Shown: in pieces, positions 62,421 to 64,000 of the stretch | Layout of the letters: each line of letters opens with the position of its first letter | Position numbering within the stretch: position 1 is the stretch's first letter | NCBI RefSeq assembly: GCF_000337795.1 | Contig: NZ_AOLP01000001.1 | Location: 1-64,000 of the forward strand | Source: Haloferax denitrificans ATCC 35960 | GTDB taxonomy: Archaea > Halobacteriota > Halobacteria > Halobacteriales > Haloferacaceae | Direction of reading: 5' to 3' | DNA: 64,000 nucleotides | Program-made: the position numbers and the translations under genes | Notes under the pieces: generated by a model | Told to the model about the DNA's origin: nothing | The model's database searches: none | What the model saw: the letters and a program-made list of their open reading frames with translations, nothing else

Positions 62421-63098
62421 ATGAATCTCCCGTACCCCCACTTTCAGGTCAACTTCAAGGTGTATCCGGACACGAGCGGCGAGGACGCGCTCGCGTTCGC
62501 GCGGATGCTCGAAACGATAGAGGCGGAGACCGACGCGCGCTTCGTGTTGACGCCGCAACTGCCGGACATCCGGCTGATAACCGAACGCACCGACCTCGCC
62601 GTCACCGCGCCCGCGATGGACGCCGTCGAGCCCGGTCGCGGGATGGGGAAAATCCTCCCGGAGACCGTCGCGGACGCGGGGGCCGACGGCGTCGTCATCA
62701 ACCACGCGGAGAACCGCGACACGCTGTCCGACCTCGTGTGGAAAATCGAGCGCTGTCGCGACCTCGACCTCGACTCGGTCGTCTGCGTCGACAGCATCGA
62801 GATGGGTCGCGCAGTCGCGGAGTTCGACCCCGACTCGATGATATACGAGATGCCCGAAGACATCTCGTCGGACCGCGCGATCACGCAGACCCACCCCGAC
62901 CGCGTGCGCGACTTCATGTCGATGGTCGAGGCGGAGAACCCGCGCACTCGCGTCCTCGTCGGCGGCGGCATCTCGACCGCCGAAGACGTCCGCCTCGCGT
63001 TCGAACAGGGTGGCCACGCGACCGGTGCCGCATCGGCCGTGTCGCTCGCGTCGGACCCGGAGCCCCTCCTCCGCGACATCGCCGCGAGTTTCCCCTGA
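62421..63098 (+). CDS. tpiA: Triose-phosphate isomerase homologue
   Basis: A 225-residue TIM-barrel protein of the archaeal triosephosphate isomerase group. The substrate residues Asn11 and Lys13 in QVNFKVY, the catalytic His in VVINHAENR and the Glu in MIYEMPEDIS are present, as is the C-terminal phosphate-binding VGGGISTAEDV. The loop after the Glu diverges from the usual EPPELIGTG, which may mean a different triose or tetrose substrate. It follows the aldolase by 28 bases, probably in one operon. Confidence 0.85.
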   Translation: MNLPYPHFQVNFKVYPDTSGEDALAFARMLETIEAETDARFVLTPQLPDIRLITERTDLAVTAPAMDAVEPGRGMGKILPETVADAGADGVVINHAENRDTLSDLVWKIERCRDLDLDSVVCVDSIEMGRAVAEFDPDSMIYEMPEDISSDRAITQTHPDRVRDFMSMVEAENPRTRVLVGGGISTAEDVRLAFEQGGHATGAASAVSLASDPEPLLRDIAASFP

Positions 63099-63213
63099 GA
63101 CGGTCAGACGGTCGCCGACGGCGGACCGCCCCGTCTCGCTCCGCTCGGCGACTGCGGCGCGTCAGACCGGCGCAATCTTTTTAGTGGTCATCGATGATGT
63201 GCAATACACGACA

Positions 63214-63510
63214 ATGACAGCGAAAAACATCCTCGTAGTGTGTGGCACATCGGTCGCGACGTCGACGGTCGTCAAGGAAGCGCTGAAAGAGAAGCTCCCA
63301 GCGCGGGGCCTCGACATCGGGACCATCGCCAAGGCGAAGGCGACGGAAGCCCCCGGCAAGGTCTCGTCGGGGAACTTCGACCTCATCGTCACCACGACGC
63401 AACTCAACAAAGACAAGTTCGACATCCCGGTCATTCACACGACGGCGTTCATGACCGGTATCGGTCAAGACGAGGTCCTCGACGACATCGTCGCGGCGCT
63501 CGAAGACTGA
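63214..63510 (+). CDS. gatB: PTS galactitol-type IIB component
   Basis: A 98-residue cytoplasmic phosphocarrier. It starts MTAKNILVVCGTSVATSTVV, with the phosphorylated Cys10 in the family's VCGTxxATS loop, and has the Rossmann-like pattern DLIVTTTQLNKDKFDIPVIHTTAFMTGIG. IIB passes phosphate from IIA to the sugar on IIC. No IIA is in the window. It is followed by the IIC gene after 91 bases. Confidence 0.92.
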   Translation: MTAKNILVVCGTSVATSTVVKEALKEKLPARGLDIGTIAKAKATEAPGKVSSGNFDLIVTTTQLNKDKFDIPVIHTTAFMTGIGQDEVLDDIVAALED

Positions 63511-63601
63511 TTGACGCGTCGGCGACGCGGATTTTTCACGAACGATAGCAATGTTTATGTGGGCTCACTCTCATCCTGAGACAGGGTTGTGAGTTAATAG
63601 C

Positions 63602-64000
63602 ATGGCAGTACCAGAAGTACTCTTACAGAGTGGTGTGAGTTCCCTGTTGAATTCGATCAACAGCGTAATCCAATCGCTGGGCGTGAGCGTCCTCCTTCCG
63701 ATAATCATCTTCCTCATCGCGCTCGCGTTCCGGGTGGACGTGTTGAAGGCGGCGCGCTCGTCCATCCTCATCGGCATCGGCTTCATCGGCATCAATCTCG
63801 TCATCGGGCTGTTCAGCGAGAACATCAGCCCGCTGGCCCAACAGATGGTCGAGGTGACCGGCATCACGCTTCCTGCGGTCGACGTCGGCTGGCCCGCCGC
63901 CGCCGCCATCGCCTTCGGTATCGCGGAACTCGGCGTCTGGATGATTCCGCTGTTCGTGGTGATGAACCTCGTCCTCTTCGCTATCGGCTTTACCTACACG
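63602..64000 (+). CDS. gatC: PTS galactitol-type IIC component, cut by the window edge
   Basis: The first 133 residues of a membrane permease, running off the right edge without a stop. It starts MAVPEVLLQSGVSSLLNSIN and has hydrophobic helices (VSVLLPIIIFLIALAFRV; ILIGIGFIGINLVIGLF; LFVVMNLVLFAIGF). The block VDVGWPAAAAIAFGIAELG is typical of the GatC/IIC galactitol family. It would import a sugar or polyol with phosphorylation by gatB. A TTTATG promoter-like element precedes it. Confidence 0.88.
   Translation, partial: MAVPEVLLQSGVSSLLNSINSVIQSLGVSVLLPIIIFLIALAFRVDVLKAARSSILIGIGFIGINLVIGLFSENISPLAQQMVEVTGITLPAVDVGWPAAAAIAFGIAELGVWMIPLFVVMNLVLFAIGFTYT

Noticed and set aside
1..64000. CRISPR arrays, insertion sequences and rRNA/tRNA genes
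   Set aside because: No regularly spaced 28-40 base repeats, no intact transposase with terminal repeats and no RNA gene signatures were seen on either strand.

Overview
The window is haloarchaeal, most like Haloferax. GC is high, predicted proteins are acidic, and secreted proteins carry Tat signals and lipoboxes. Other group markers are a PGF-CTERM surface anchor, HTH-10 and IclR regulators, halocyanins, a Cdc6-like ATPase and many probably leaderless promoters. I found 59 protein genes (one cut by the right edge), no RNA genes and no CRISPR.

Region 1 (1-9.6 kb): two small secreted or membrane proteins, then a three-gene minus-strand surface operon. It encodes a 1952-residue protein with PKD, PQQ-propeller and CARDB modules and an alpha-2-macroglobulin-like thioester domain (CVEQ), then a dockerin protein, then a cohesin protein with PGF-pre-PGF and PGF-CTERM anchoring. 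The next gene upstream encodes a wHTH regulator, and a 12-base word is shared between its promoter and that of the operon.

Region 2 (9.6-14.2 kb): regulator, tandem-domain Usp, Na+/Ca2+ exchanger family protein, and thiC with a palindrome across its putative TATA box.

Region 3 (14.3-31.3 kb): a denitrification island. It holds a two-domain multicopper oxidase, regulators, halocyanins, qNOR-type NO reductase, copper nitrite reductase NirK, a radical SAM/SPASM enzyme, a CGCGG-type small protein, two DUF2249 proteins, a cupin and a polytopic NnrS-like protein. Eleven copies of the palindrome CGAAC-NN-GTTCG sit at its promoters with two preferred spacings, which defines a compact regulon. An AT-richer insert (about 21.9-23.2 kb) interrupts it.

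Region 4 (31.3-34.2 kb): a Cdc6/Orc1-like ATPase with an altered Walker B, and an FBPase/IMPase-family phosphatase.

Region 5 (34.8-45.2 kb): IclR regulator, two M20 amidohydrolases, and a divergent five-gene dipeptide/oligopeptide-type ABC operon with a small membrane protein coupled at its end. This suggests uptake and hydrolysis of N-substituted amino acids or peptides.

Region 6 (45.8-57.8 kb): sialidase-fold protein, sugar-type ABC transporter, aldo/keto reductase, DHDPS/NAL-family lyase, four-carbon acid sugar kinase plus PdxA2-type dehydrogenase, and an IclR regulator. This looks like a sugar-acid catabolic locus ending in DHAP.

Region 7 (58.4-64 kb): FGGY kinase, IclR regulator, YjbQ, class I aldolase, a second-type triose-phosphate isomerase, and galactitol-type PTS IIB and IIC. 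This looks like a PTS-linked sugar or polyol pathway running into triose phosphates.
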